DNA of 64,000 nt from Varroa destructor (Eukaryota; Arthropoda; Arachnida; Mesostigmata; Varroidae). The stretch is from positions 1,811,936-1,875,935 of the forward strand of contig NW_019211454.1 in assembly GCF_002443255.2 (NCBI RefSeq). The letters are read 5' to 3'. Every line of letters starts with the position of its first letter. Position 1 is the stretch's first letter. Shown piece after piece: positions 13,977 to 25,967 of this stretch. The translations under genes were made by a program, and so were the position numbers. Under the pieces are notes generated by a model. That model saw only the letters and a program-made list of their open reading frames with translations. It was not told where the DNA came from and made no database searches.

Positions 13977-14013
13977 GGTCCATATAGCCCCATTTGATAA
14001 AGCTATATGGGCC
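13977..14013. repeat. Hairpin, 12-bp stem
   Basis: GGTCCATATAGC (13977-13988) pairs with GCTATATGGGCC (14002-14013), with a 13-base loop. Eleven pairs are Watson-Crick and one is G-T. It lies about 270 bases beyond the 3' end of the mariner relic, so it might be unrelated or part of another small element. Confidence 0.75.
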
Positions 14014-14279
14014 ATCGACATAGGTGTCTCTCATTAATTACTTCTCCAAAAATTGATAACTGATTGCCTCTCTACTTTAGGCCACGAGATAAAGGAGTTC
14101 TTGATGAATACATCGCAATAATTGTTTCTCCTCCTGTGGCAGCAATACTTCTTAACGGTAGCGTTTAGCAAAGTTTGGCCCATATCACCGCACTCTTTCC
14201 TCTATATGGAATGAGTATGGAACGTGACATAATAACAAACCTAGCTATTTTTCTCGAATTGACGTATGCGCCATATTAT

Positions 14280-14824
14280 CTATGAGCTTCCATTACTTGG
14301 ATAGCAACTTATCTGTCCCGCTGTTATGGAGTACGAGAGTCTGCGAAATTTCGAAGGGCAACTTCAACGATGATATTTGAATGAGATGCTGTCGAGCTTT
14401 AAAAAAACAACGGGCCAGCAAGCCTCCAACTGAAACTTCTACATGTTTTCCACCGCGACTCTTTCCATGTGGGATAAAGCGTTATCCTGCATCAAAACTG
14501 GCCTAGTCCTGTTCACAAATCGTGCTAGGTTTTTCTGCTATCTCTTCCAATTGTTGACAGTAAACCTTAGCAAATTCTGATCTTCCCCAATCGACAAATC
14601 AGAATTCATGAAGCAGTAGTGGATAACACTTGCATTAGATTAACAAACAGATATCTTAAGCTTTTACAGCTGCGTATATGCTTAAGGATGATGTCTGGCC
14701 GATTCAGTTGTATTTACCCACTTATATGACATTTTGCCGTTGTCGTTGAGCGTTGCTTTTCCATCACAAGTTCAACACAATAATGGGTTACTGTTGTGAC
14801 TTAAGAGAAAAAAGGGCAAGCACT
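14280..14824 (-). pseudogene. Mariner-family transposase relic (D,D34D type)
   Basis: This is a decayed mariner transposase, the DDE enzyme that once cut and pasted the element at TA sites. One minus-strand frame keeps landmarks in order: CLPFFLLSHNSNPLL before the catalytic core; TCDGKATLNDN with the first catalytic Asp (codon 14765-14763); K-W 15 residues later; ESARHHP; VIHYCFMNSDLSI; FVNRTRPVLMQDNALSH with the second Asp (codon 14486-14484); and a tail SCYPSNGSS just before a TAG, like the family's usual K-C-x-x-x-N-G-S-Y end. The two Asp codons are 93 codons apart, the spacing I recall for mariner. A YCQQLEE motif sits in the +1 frame near 14,562, implying paired small indels. Several in-frame stops (for example TGA at 14774-14772), loss of the third Asp and a shortened 3' part show it is dead. 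The N-terminal DNA-binding domain and terminal repeats were not found. Confidence 0.9.
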
Positions 14825-15597
14825 TTTACGTGTCTGTTTTTGATCCTTGCGGCATCAATTTGTAATTTTTTTTAATTCAATACTAAATGAGTATGGTATT
14901 TTTAAGATATATTGGCTTTTACCACAGCTCTCAACTCCCTATTGTTCATCTTCGTTCCTTTCGATCTTAAAGTTAATTTTTTTTAATCAGCGACCCACAA
15001 TGCGTTATTACAAGTTTTGCACAGCTGTTTTTTCCGATTACAGTTCGAAGATGAAACATATATTGGTAACTCACCCAAAGTTTATGACTGTCCGTTACTT
15101 ATTATAATTCGTCTGCTAAAAACCTGATTTCATGAATGGTTTCATATTTTACATATATATATTTATATATACCCATCTCGCATCAGAAAAATGTGTCGCC
15201 AAAAAAAGGATAGTATCATTTTGAAGTGTGAAATTAATACTACTAAACCATTTAATATATGGGGCACAAATAGGCTTACAATGAGATGTAAATAAATGTA
15301 AACTTTTCCTTAGGTCATATGCCATGATTAAATGAGGGTATCCTATCTAGATATTACTATGTAAACTCTATCGTTACTGCTAAAAAGCGTGAATATGTGA
15401 GGGATTAAGGCTCCAAATTGCAGTCGTAATCGAAATGAATGACAGTTACATTGAGTATATGTTCGGCGGGGTTTCACATACTGACATATTGAGGGAATTT
15501 CTACTAATTATCTATCTCTATTTGTATATAGCATAATTAGGTAGGAATACACTGTGCAGGTAGCAACAGGACTAAAACACGCACATTCCTGTTTCAG
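14825..15597. other. Flank of the mariner relic, non-genic
   Basis: A full-length element would place the transposase N-terminus and 5' terminal repeat here, up to roughly 15,400. I could not recognise the helix-turn-helix region or an inverted repeat. The stretch holds AT dinucleotide runs near 15,154-15,173 and no gene I can support. Confidence 0.4.
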
Positions 15598-15822
15598 GCT
15601 GTAATGAACCTGGCACAGGTTGAGTGGCCTCGCCGGCTATTAGGTCATTTTGCCACATGGTTTGTCACCTTTAGGGAATCCTTAAATTTGACCGCTATGA
15701 GTCTTCTTTACGTAAACATACAAGAGCTCATATTGAATCAAGCTATACCGTTCATCTGTCGACGATCCAGTAGCATATCAACATCGACTAAAGGTTATTT
15801 CGCAAGGGCGTCAAATATGTAA
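15598..15822 (+). other. Open frame behind a good 3' splice site
   Basis: A pyrimidine-rich tract ending CCTGTTTCAG (15588-15597) is a good 3' splice-site match. One frame is then open from GCT at 15598 to TAA at 15820, with an ATG at 15604, giving about 74 codons. A GT in ATATGTAAAT near 15814 could serve as a weak donor. The peptide (starts AVMNLAQVEWPRRLLG) belongs to no family I recognise. Both signal and frame length are within chance expectation. Confidence 0.12.
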
Positions 15823-15942
15823 ATGCGAGATAGATATTCTTTTCACTTAGACATAAATTAAAAGGAAATTATCTTAAGCTTATAGGTGACAGCACTGACG
15901 CCTGTAGCGCACTAGCATGCCGTAATATCACGCCATTTCTTA

Positions 15943-15970
15943 GACAGAATAACATCGACAGAATAACAAT
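15943..15970. repeat. Two-copy 14-bp tandem repeat
   Basis: GACAGAATAACATC at 15943-15956 is followed at once by GACAGAATAACAAT at 15957-15970, with the first 12 bases identical. A local tandem duplication. Confidence 0.8.
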
Positions 15971-17204
15971 GTATGCACCGGTCTTTGGATGTCCGTGATC
16001 CGTTGGTAACGGGTGTCTAACATAAATGTGTCGTTTAAACGAGATGAATTCTTTCCCTTGATAAGCGCTCACTCCTCGACCGCCTGCGCTAATCAGGCCA
16101 TTCCAAGTCCGAGACACTTCCTTCCCAACGGCTTTGGCAGAGAAACAATTAGTGCTTCGAAGGGAAGGCCATGGAAATGGCCTGTAGGAGTACTGTAGAA
16201 GGCAGAGAGACGCTCGTAGTGATGAGACGAATCGCGCCCTGGAAGGCTAAAAGAAAGCACGAGACTACAAGAGAGATTTAAATAGAAAATAGATCCTGGT
16301 ACGCATACACAGACATTTCTCTTGTCTATGTCGACATTCGTTTTCTGTTGGGACGGAACTGTAGCAACCAACCATCTCCAACAATTCTACTTTTCTTGTG
16401 CCTCTTACCCTATCAGAACAGAAACCCGAGAATCGAAATATTTATCCATTTTCTCAATACGTTACCTCACGTACGCTTGTTTTCTATTCTTACATTTTTA
16501 TTTACAACTTTTTTCAGATTCCGCAACGAGATTAGTAAGGTGAAGGATGTATTAAAAATCGACGGCGTATGGTAAAAAAAAAAAAAGCAGAAAGAGTATA
16601 TACGTGTGGTCGCGTACAGAAAATGAGGCAATATTCTGACGAAGACTGTAGTTAACTGCGTGTTATTATTGGATAATCGTAAGGTTTCCGTATAATAGCC
16701 ATAAACGTGACAACATACTATGTGTACATACTGCACATTAGGAAATTACTAAGAAACTGAATTGATTGACTGGACACATAACTACTACATTCCTTGCAAC
16801 AGCAACTTTAGTCGCATAGGCTTAAATACAGTTTTATTAAAACAAAAAAAAATATTCCTAAGAGTCATACATTTCGATACACTTTGCCATATACAAACCT
16901 GTCTAATAAGAGAACAGGCCGCCAATGAAAACAGTTATTTTCTCGTAACTTCCCTTTTATTTATTGCCACTTGACCTACAAAAGGACCTAGTTCGCTAAA
17001 CTGTGCTTCTGTTTTTCACACTCCCGTTTAAAAACATTTTTAGGCCTTAACATTCCGTGTATGCTTATTATTAGGTGATTCAAAAGAAACTGTTCGCTTT
17101 TGAGCGACAGATGGAAAAGATTCTTTCAAACGGAAATACCAAAATTTAATAATAGAACCTTTTTATTTCTTGCAACGATAGCGAGGCTCTTGCTCAATAC
17201 ATAA

Positions 17205-17207
<3 letters not shown>
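15971..17207. other. Non-genic stretch
   Basis: Open frames overlap on both strands here but none is recognisable. There is a 13-base A run at 16574-16586. At 17071, TA followed by TTAGGTGATTCAAAAG resembles the start of a mariner terminal repeat, but no partner was found. Confidence 0.4.

Positions 17208-17242
<35 letters not shown>
17208..17242 (+). repeat. Poly(A) tract of about 35 bases
   Basis: An uninterrupted A run of about 35 bases, the longest homopolymer in the window. It could be the tail of a retrotransposed copy (LINE, SINE or processed transcript) or a slippage product. No AATAAA lies just upstream and I saw no target-site duplication, so the origin is open. Confidence 0.9.
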
Positions 17243-17246
<4 letters not shown>

Positions 17247-18359
17247 AAAATTCATAGTTATGCATTTTCTGAAAGACGAATTCTTTATTACCATCGATTT
17301 GTAGTTTTGTATTCTTAAGGTATGAGATGCAAACGATGAGATATATCCGTGACATAAATGATCCGCGTTAGAAAGGAAAATTTAAAGAAGCCATGCAAAA
17401 CTAAAAAGATGAATCATTTTCTGTTGTCATAGAAGAAAAAAGGAAACCTAAAAGAGTGCAAAGGTTTCTGATATTCAAGATATTATCCATATCCATATAT
17501 ATCTATATTAGTTATTACGTCTTAGAAAAGATTGATATACGGCAGGACCCTGAGCTGTAGTTTTAATTTAGAAAATTACCAACAAGCCGATGCACTTATG
17601 TGGATGGTCCTCTCACTGAATAACTTAAAAAATCTGGCGTTTATTCTAGCCAAAGAGAGCGAAGTTCTAACCAAGAATAGAGTTCGATTAGATCGAAAAC
17701 TCGTGTACCTCATAAATAAACAGCTTGCCCGTGTACTTTTTATTAGATGTGCTAGTTGTTGCTGAACAAACCATAGAATATCCCATACGCTAGCCGAATT
17801 TTTCAACTGCTTAACGAACGTCACATAATAATTAATGCAATAAAGTTACAAAAGGAACCTTTCGCTTGTCTAGGCTATTAAGACGCTACAGCCAAACAGA
17901 TATACTAAAATGTAGTGCATCCTTGAACGGCAGAATTTCGAAATAGCCATGGATTACGAAACTCAAATAATTGTTGGAATTCAAGTTGCCTAGTTTGGCG
18001 CAACTTAAACCGTCCACATGATCAATTGAATCAGTTTTTTTTCCTTTCGCTACGATTAAACCGACCGGCCAACCCCGCGCTTACCGTGCCCGATCAAAAT
18101 AACAGGCTCGTAAAAACGTTTTTGTTTTTATAATTAGACGTAGCTTTTTGGCATAAAGGCATAAAATTTGACGGCGATATGCTAACGTCTAAATAACTGA
18201 TGGTAGTGGCATTGACGTTAAATAAACTAACTTGCGCACTATGAAACAAAGAGAAAAAGTGTTTATGAATCGCGCATTTAATATGAACTTTTAGCCACTA
18301 GAAAAACATTTAAAGAATTCTTTCTAGCGTTTTTGGATATTATAAATATCTTTCTGATA
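17243..18359. other. Non-genic AT-rich stretch
   Basis: Short open frames only, none recognised. A short ATCCATAT repeat with TATATCTATAT lies near 17,485-17,510. Confidence 0.45.
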
Positions 18360-18459
18360 NNNNNNNNNNNNNNNNNNNNNNNNNNNNNNNNNNNNNNNNN
18401 NNNNNNNNNNNNNNNNNNNNNNNNNNNNNNNNNNNNNNNNNNNNNNNNNNNNNNNNNNN
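18360..18459. other. Assembly gap, 100 N
   Basis: Exactly 100 N, a conventional placeholder length, so true size is unknown. The bases on the right are TATATATTATA and on the left CTGATA, so a TA microsatellite probably broke the assembly. Confidence 0.98.
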
Positions 18460-19589
18460 TATATATTATAGCATTTCCTTGTCCAAAAATGTCAAATCTG
18501 TCCAAGGTTACAACTTAATACATCTCTGCGTGCCTTTTTGAAATCGAGCACTTTAGTTCAGAGCTGAGCGAAAGGAAACTGATTTTCCGACATCTTCACT
18601 GAAACTGTGACTGATACCTCCAATAATATTTCATAAGTAAGCTTTTCTATCACCGAACAAAGTTACAGGTACGGAAGTTGCGTATTGATAACTTAGCTCT
18701 AACTGCCTGCGAATTTTCTTCCGACTCCGACATGAAGGAGTCGTTTATTGTTTATGTTTAACTTCTCACAAAAAGCTACTGTGTACGTGAGGTAGTTTTC
18801 AATTCATCCATCAAATAGATTTTTATCCGTGTGTATATATTTTCATCCAACGACAATACAACAATTAAATTACTTAACGCTTATTAGCGTGGCCTGGCTC
18901 GAATGGACTGAAGTACAGCTTTCCAGTCTGAGAACAGTTCATTATTATCAGCAGGTTTACATCCCGTGACCCAAATGTTTACTTTTGTAATAACAAGTTA
19001 ACATCGACTTCATAAAGAGGGATTCGATCATAAATAGCAAGTTTCGTATTGTTCCTATGACGTGGACCGAATAATATCAAGCAAATTTTTCAGTCAAATA
19101 TGCTTCCTTGCTTATTCGAAATTTATGGCGATAAACTATTAAACATCAAACCAATTTATATTTCTACATATTGACTTCATGACTCATTTGGATATCATTA
19201 ACGCTAAGAAATTCGTAAAGCAAGCGTTCCCTCAAGGTCGCTGAATTAGCCAAATGCAGAAAATCGATCCTTTTTAAACTCAAAGGTTATCCTGGCTGTA
19301 ACGTTGTTCGTTTGCTATCTCTTGTCTGCTCTGCTAGGTATAATTCAGTTCAATAGGTGCTCTCTCGTAACACTAAGTCTTCATAAATGGTTTCAACCAG
19401 TCAAAAGTAGACACACCTCGCACGTATTCTATGCATCGTTAAGTCTGAAGGTATTAAGCCACTTCTGCCTGTATGCATATAGAGCCATCACCTCGCTGGA
19501 CGCTCATAATAATCGTTTTTGTTGTCATCACGATTCTCAAAGTGTCCAATGTTACATTTATGACGTTTCTTCAGATTAATGAAAGTGTA
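18460..19589. other. Non-genic AT-rich stretch
   Basis: Begins with the TA flank of the gap. No recognisable frame, RNA or repeat beyond that. Confidence 0.45.
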
Positions 19590-20388
19590 CACAACCCGCT
19601 ATACGCTCTAGCTCCCTATTTCCCGAAGCTCTCCGGTCCCGTCGCGCGCTGCTCTCGGCTACCCTGAACACCAGCCGTTTACCAGTTTCATCTTGTTTTT
19701 TTTCTAGCTTTGCGTTTCGCCTCTTTCACTGTCTTTATTTTACCCTTTAGTCGCTTGCTGACCCGCATTCGACTCTCTGGCGACGCATTCAGCCAAAAGC
19801 AAACAAAAACAGGCCAAGACAGCTTCCGTTGCTACAGACCTCTTCTACCATCCGTCGGTTCGTTGGACAGTTCTTTCGTCCATCCGTCCCGTTCATTTCG
19901 GCCTTTTTGGCGTCGCTCCCGCTTACTGCTTAAGTTGAATATTGCCGCCGTCTCCGCTGCTGCTGGTCTCCTTGGATCGCTTTTTTGTTGCTACCTTTTT
20001 CTTGTAATATCTGGCTGCTCTAGCCTATATTGGGTCTATTGGCAGCCAGTGCTTTAAGTAGAAACGCACGTGGCGCTTGAGTCCGATAGCGCTGAAGTAC
20101 ACAGAGCTCGCAGACTTCACTCATACGTAGTCCCCCTTTAGACCCCTACAGACCTTGCGTCCTGCTCGTAGACACTTCCACGCCTGTAAGCTAGCCTCCA
20201 GCCCCCGGCAATACCCATGCCGTTTTCCAAGTCCCTTTAAAGCTTCAAGTAGATAGAGTCACGACTAAATTCTGTGTGGGAAATGGCCGAATCGCAGTGT
20301 GGCTCGCTGGTCGCAAGCGCTACTACTATGAAAGTTTGTATGCATAGCGTCCTTCTGCTTTGATTCGACTGGGCCATTTGGGTGAGTA
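19590..20388 (+). promoter_or_regulatory. Pyrimidine-rich, GC-richer island; possible 5' gene end
   Basis: The base composition changes abruptly. From about 19,590 to 20,270 the plus strand is rich in C and T and in CpG, unlike the AT-rich flanks. Inside is a good 3' splice-site match (TTTTTTTTCTAG, ending 19707) that runs into a 115-codon open frame (19710-20057). Its second half (around NIAAVSAAAGLLGSLFCC) is hydrophobic enough to span a membrane. Further on, GGGAAATGGCC at 20279 gives an ATG in good context with 26 codons (MAESQCGSLVASATTMK...), and TTGG/GTGAGT at 20381/20382 is a good 5' splice site. AT-rich, intron-like sequence follows. The pattern fits a promoter with a 5' exon on the plus strand. 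I recognise no protein, and the two readings (exon from 19708, or untranslated leader) cannot be separated here. Confidence 0.25.
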
Positions 20389-23300
20389 CTCTGGGATTCA
20401 AGATTGTTTTTTAGCTTTTACTATTATGCTTTGACCATGACTGAAAATCGTAAGAGGACTTCCGTTGATTTAGTTTTTCTGCGACTGATAAAGTCGCCGT
20501 TAAGATGTAAAGTCGTTCATGTTACTGTTTTTCAGCTCATTCTCCATACGAGTAATGGTCAAACGAGGCTTACCTAGGATAAAAACAAGCTACTTCGTTT
20601 ATGATAGAGGGGAGGCGTATTTGCTACGATACTACAACATACGAGTGTTTGCACCACCCCAAGTGTTTATCATTTTTTGTCGATTTCCTAGCTCTTTCTG
20701 GTTCACGCTAACCGTATGCGTGTGCGTTGTAGAAAGTATATTGAGTTGACAGGTACAGTATAAAACAAACCTTGAAATATTGGACCTTAGTGGCCATTTG
20801 TCACCTATGGTAAATAAATGTAGGTATCAATAACTTTCATATAGTACAGCGTTTTGGGGATTGATTACGTTGGCTGTGTATTGTTCGAAAGGTACTCCGA
20901 CAGGATACTATCAATCTTGCATTTTACCAATATAACTATATCGATTGTGATGTCTCTGTCTTCCTCTCAATATATATGTGTGTACATATGCTCGGCTAAA
21001 TCAACAGTGGTGCTCAGTACTGGCTTCTCAATAAGACGTAGTTTCATGGTGGTCTATTACTGCCGTTTACTGGGGTACACTCGATTATAAGCCTTAAGTA
21101 TATAGCTAGTTTAGCGTTGCTACAACACTTATAGGACCGTGATTGAGCAAGAGGAGTTCATTTTCATTTTGATATATTATTTAGCCTTGTAAGTATTTTC
21201 TCAAATTGCGTTACTGCCTAAGCTATATAATTATCCCAGGATATAGTTGGCAATAATCATCAGTAAATGCAATTATTATATTTATTAAAAATTGCCCCAT
21301 AGTCTTAATCCAACCGTCGAATAGACCCAGCTTTGTTGTTCTATTGTAACAAAGTTGTTTTTCATTCAAAAGAATACAGCATCGACCCGCAAGCGTCAAC
21401 TTGAGACGAGATAACAATGTTATGTTTTTTTGTAGTTACGTTTTGCTCTATAATTTCCATAGAGTATTGTGTTTGAAAAAAGGTTGTGCCATAGAGGCAA
21501 AACTTCTAACGTCTATTAGATGCACTGATCCTCAGAGTTGGCAGCCATAAGCAGGACAGAATACTTTGCATCCAGCCGCACAATTAGCTCGAGCATGAGT
21601 CTATTATAAGAGAGCTAGCATAAGCTAGTACCCTGATTGCTACTTGCAGAAAAAGTATGTTACACGGGTATATCAGCAAATTATTTGCAAGGAAATGGAG
21701 TTTTTTTGGAACGACCTTCTTGTCAGTGTAGCTTTCACTTTTCCTTTTGTTTCTATTACGATAGCAAAAGTACGTTCTTAGATACTCGTCATGAGATAGG
21801 CCTCGTTTCGCGGATTTTCCTAAAAGAGCTGATAGTAAATAACTAAGAAAAGCACTTTACTAACGGGAACACTGGTACTATATTGCTCAATCGAAATTAA
21901 CAGATGTAAAAACAGCAGCTAAAACAGTCTCTTAAATTGGGATGGGGTAAACTCTTATTGGATATTCGTAAATCAACTAATGCCGGCGTGCCCCCATCTG
22001 ATGAAACCATGCTATAATACAATGCGTATATTTAAATATTTTTAAATAAAACAAGCGTCTTAGGTTAAGCGTCTCAGACTCGCGAGTTTCCCTTCAGTCC
22101 TTTGTCGGATTTGCAACGACTTCCTACATTTCTGCCTACGAGTACTACCGGTGAGAGGGCGCACTGGACGAGTTTGCGTCTGCAGTACGGAAGATGACTC
22201 TTGGATCTTCATGGAAGCATGTATATAGTGTACTAAGTGAAGTGACTATTTCATTTATAGCTTCAATTTGTTTCTTATACATTTGGTAATGTACTGCGTT
22301 TTAAAGGCTCGTACCACGAGAGTCGATGCATTCGGCTTAAGATCGCCCAGTTATATATAATTAGCGCCAGCACAATTTTCGATGGATATTATATTGTTAG
22401 GCATTGTATGGCATAGTACGTTAGCAAACCCTGATACGAGTACTGTTCAAGGGACGGTGTTTCACCAGCCGGAGTTGGACAGAATTACATCGAGTACCTA
22501 TTCTGTCACTGTTTATGTTTCTCTTGTAATTTCACCCGAGAAAATTGTAAAAACAACACAATAGAATCCTTATTTGGCAGTAAGCAATATCAAGCGTATG
22601 TAGCACTCTACATGTAAACTCCTGCGTAGATAGAGCGGGCGGAAAGTGGAAAAGCTTAAATAGAAAATAACTGTCTCAAATTTAAAAAAGGCTGAAACGT
22701 TTCGCAGCGGTTAAAAATAATAGCAATATTGTGCTTCTCATGTAAAGCCTGTTTCGAGTTTATCAAAAGCTGACTAACGCATGTACACCCAGTAAATATT
22801 TATATGATTTTTTCCGAGGAGGATTAATTTACTCAAAATTTTTTAATGCCATCACCTCTAAGTACTGCTTTATTCTATATTATCGTTTATTACAAAAAAA
22901 AAAATCTAACGATAAACAGTTGTACGAATTAGTCAAAGCACTTTCTCCTGCTGTGAGCTGCCTGTTCAACATCTATGTGCTATGGTCGAGTAAGAGGTGT
23001 ACATTTTATTTGCCACTGCTTCTTTATAAAATGGGTGCGACAATTGGGTGCTAGTCTCTTTTTTCTCTATACTCGTAACGGTATAGCGAATTGAAATTAA
23101 CATCGCTTCGGCAACCCGATAAAGTTCTGTCTAAGATATAAAATGACTCGTTCTATTCTATATATTCGACTCACTGCAAAAGTCTTCAAATGCATTTTCT
23201 GTGCTTAAAAAAAATGTAACGAAGCAAGGGGCACGCATTCGAGCGTTTATCCTCTTAATAATAGCACAGATCATAAACTACAACAAAGATAAGCTGCTAG

Positions 23301-25594
23301 TACATCTGAAAAGATCTTTGAAGGGATTCAACAAAATGCTTCATGTGCATAATGAACTTCCATTGAGCCTTCCACTTTACCCCCTCCTCATTCGTACTGT
23401 TAGTCTACATGCCGACCTATACACCTGGTAAAGCCGTGTCCATGCTACCTGTTCGTACTCGAACATCGTTATGGACAATGCCATTATAGTCGAATCAGAA
23501 GCTCCAGAGCGGTATGGTAGATTTCGTCAGTAGATATATTTGCCATCTTGTCAAGTAGCTGAAAACTGTCAGCATATGGATATGTGCTGTACTTACAGCA
23601 GTGTCACTGTTCTCTGTTTTCAATCTTCTCCATCGGCTTCGATTCATGGTTCTGATCTTCTAATTTAGGCCTGTATTACCTAAGTACTCATTCGAATATA
23701 GATATTTGTCGACAACGATCTCCGCCTTCACCGCAAAGATTACTTAATCTATGCATATGTACATGGTTTAAGAATGGGTTTATGCCATTTTCGTTTCCAT
23801 TCTCGTCCGGTTATAGACATCACTCAGTTACGACATCCTTCTCAAATCACCTACGCTCATTGCAAACCCCTATTATTTACCGTGTTTTCCTCACCTCGAG
23901 GTCGCTCCGTTGTCGAGGCCCGTCGGGTTTTCAAGACGCTCTCTGTTCAGCGATCTTCCTTTGCGCGACGTCATTTCATCATTCTACAAGATACGAGCCA
24001 GCCAGCTTGTCAAGTGATGTTACTTGTCATTGGGTCTTCATAACAAGTAACTGCAATGTAATAACTTTAACCGTAAGATACTCGACAGGTGGTAACGGAC
24101 AGCTGCAGCAGACTTGTCTAATGCTATGGTGAACATACTTTCCAATGATGAAATGAATGACATGCACACACAACGTTGATACGATTGAGTGTCAGTAATA
24201 TAACGGATCGAGGCAGATGGCTGTTGACGCCCGAGGCCTCATTACACCATGCTACACGGAATGATGCACAGAGTTCTATTCTATTTAACATGGTCAGTAT
24301 TCATCAGTAGCGCATCGTTTGTGAGGCGCCTGTCTGTTCGGCTATTTGTGATTGCCTATGTTAACCTGTTGCATATGTGTGTACGCACTATGTGTCTCTA
24401 GCTCGTCGTTGTTATAGCCGCTGGTCCGTATGCTGTGTGTGCAACTCCGCTCAACATGTCCTTCGTTCACTGTGTAGCAGTATCTAATACAGCATAAAGG
24501 TGCAATGCAGTGGTCATGCTAGGCATCGGTCAGCCTGGCTTGGTCTTTAGGCCACCCCGCATCGAGCCTACCAGTCGCCTTTCGACGTAGCTTCCTGGCG
24601 AGGTATATCTCCCTGCTATTACGGATGGCAGTGGCATACAAGAATGCCACGCGTTCTTTTGGTCGCTTGCTCGTCGAGTGTTTATTCGTTTGTTTCTTGC
24701 TACAAAAGTCGACTAGAAAATAAAAAAAAATAGTAACGCGAGCTATCGTCAGTGTTAAAGTTCTTGCCATCGCACTCACTTCCATTTGAAGATCTCCTCT
24801 CCATGGTCAGCTACGCCACAGGCTACGCGAAATATCCTAAGTGAGAATCTTACCGGCAGCATCTCTACGCTAGGAATGCCTGAGAACCCCAGCACCTTTC
24901 AAGTTGTCAGCCCCTTCGCGAAAACGTACGTTCCGTGGAAAGAACAGCTAGCGAGAATGTCACTCGAACGCAATCCATAATGCAATGTAGAGCTCGAGGA
25001 AGCCTCCTCTTAGTAGTAGGATACGATCCCGCTTCATTGCAACATTGATCTTAACACATAAGTAAACAAAAAGTGCTAGTCATCCTGTCGCAATATATGC
25101 TGGTCTACAAATGTCCTACTAAGTAACTTACACCGAACACAATCGAATACGTATACGAGTAAGCACTGCATTATCTATCCGGACGACGTCGGGGTAATGA
25201 CGGAGACTGGAGATAATAATACCCTCAGTTTTTGATCCCATAAGACACATCTAAATTGATACGATCTTGTAGTTGTATGCATTTTTCGATAAAGCTAGTG
25301 ATAATATCAATGTATACGTATACCAAAAATGTCCATGATTGAAAATAAGTTCTATACTTAGGAATTGAACCTAATGTTACCGTTACATACCTTTAAATAT
25401 GCAAGCTACAAGAGCGTAATGTAATCGAGTAGAAAATGGATATTGTTAAGGAAGTTCACCGTCATCCAGGCATTCTCCTACCGGCGTCATCGCACGAAAG
25501 GCTACAATTTCAGAGCCGTCGGAAGTAGGAAAAAAGGCCGCAAGCAGCAGCTTTTGAAGGAAGCAGGTTCCCCCCCTAAAAGTTAGCTAACGCT
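20389..25594. other. Non-genic stretch, mixed composition
   Basis: Mostly AT-rich. A C/T-rich, GC-richer patch lies at about 23,770-24,050, and a moderately GC-rich one at about 24,500-24,960. Frames in both were read and match no family I know. No structured RNA was seen. Confidence 0.4.
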
Positions 25595-25900
25595 ATGCTG
25601 ACTTACCGTTCATCGACTTCATCGTCGTCTGCGGCTTTCGCCCTCTTCTCTTCCCTCCCCCGGCTCTCAAAAACTCCTGCAGCTACGTCTGGGGTGGGAG
25701 GCTACGAACTCCTCTTTTGCTGCTTCCTGGGCCTTAAAAGAGGCCTGGCCGCATTTGACTGTGAGTCTGTGCTGCCAAAAGGAAACGAAACCAACGCTTC
25801 GGCGTTGTTTCAACTTTGCAAGTATTATATTATCGCTACATTGTTGTACTGCCTTGCGCTTTTGCTCACCAAACGCGCGCAATGTGTCGTTTTCCGATAA
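25595..25900 (+). other. Pyrimidine-rich patch with open frames on both strands
   Basis: A GC-richer, C/T-rich patch, open for 101 codons on the plus strand and about 104 on the minus strand (25,667-25,981). The two overlap, so at most one can be coding, and neither resembles a known protein. The patch stands out from its AT-rich surroundings only in composition. Confidence 0.15.
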
Positions 25901-25933
25901 TGGACTCTCAAGACGCCATGCATGCACATATAT

Positions 25934-25967
25934 ATACTCTCGAATAGATATATATACACGAGAGTAT
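25934..25967. repeat. Hairpin, 9-bp perfect stem
   Basis: ATACTCTCG (25934-25942) and CGAGAGTAT (25959-25967) are perfect inverted repeats around a 16-base AT-rich loop. Pairing continues imperfectly outward into ATAT-rich flanks. Confidence 0.75.

Noticed and set aside
15638..15655. TA-TTAGGTCATTTTGCC as the 5' end of the mariner relic
   Set aside because: It is in the wrong orientation for a minus-strand element, and no inverted partner exists near the 3' end.
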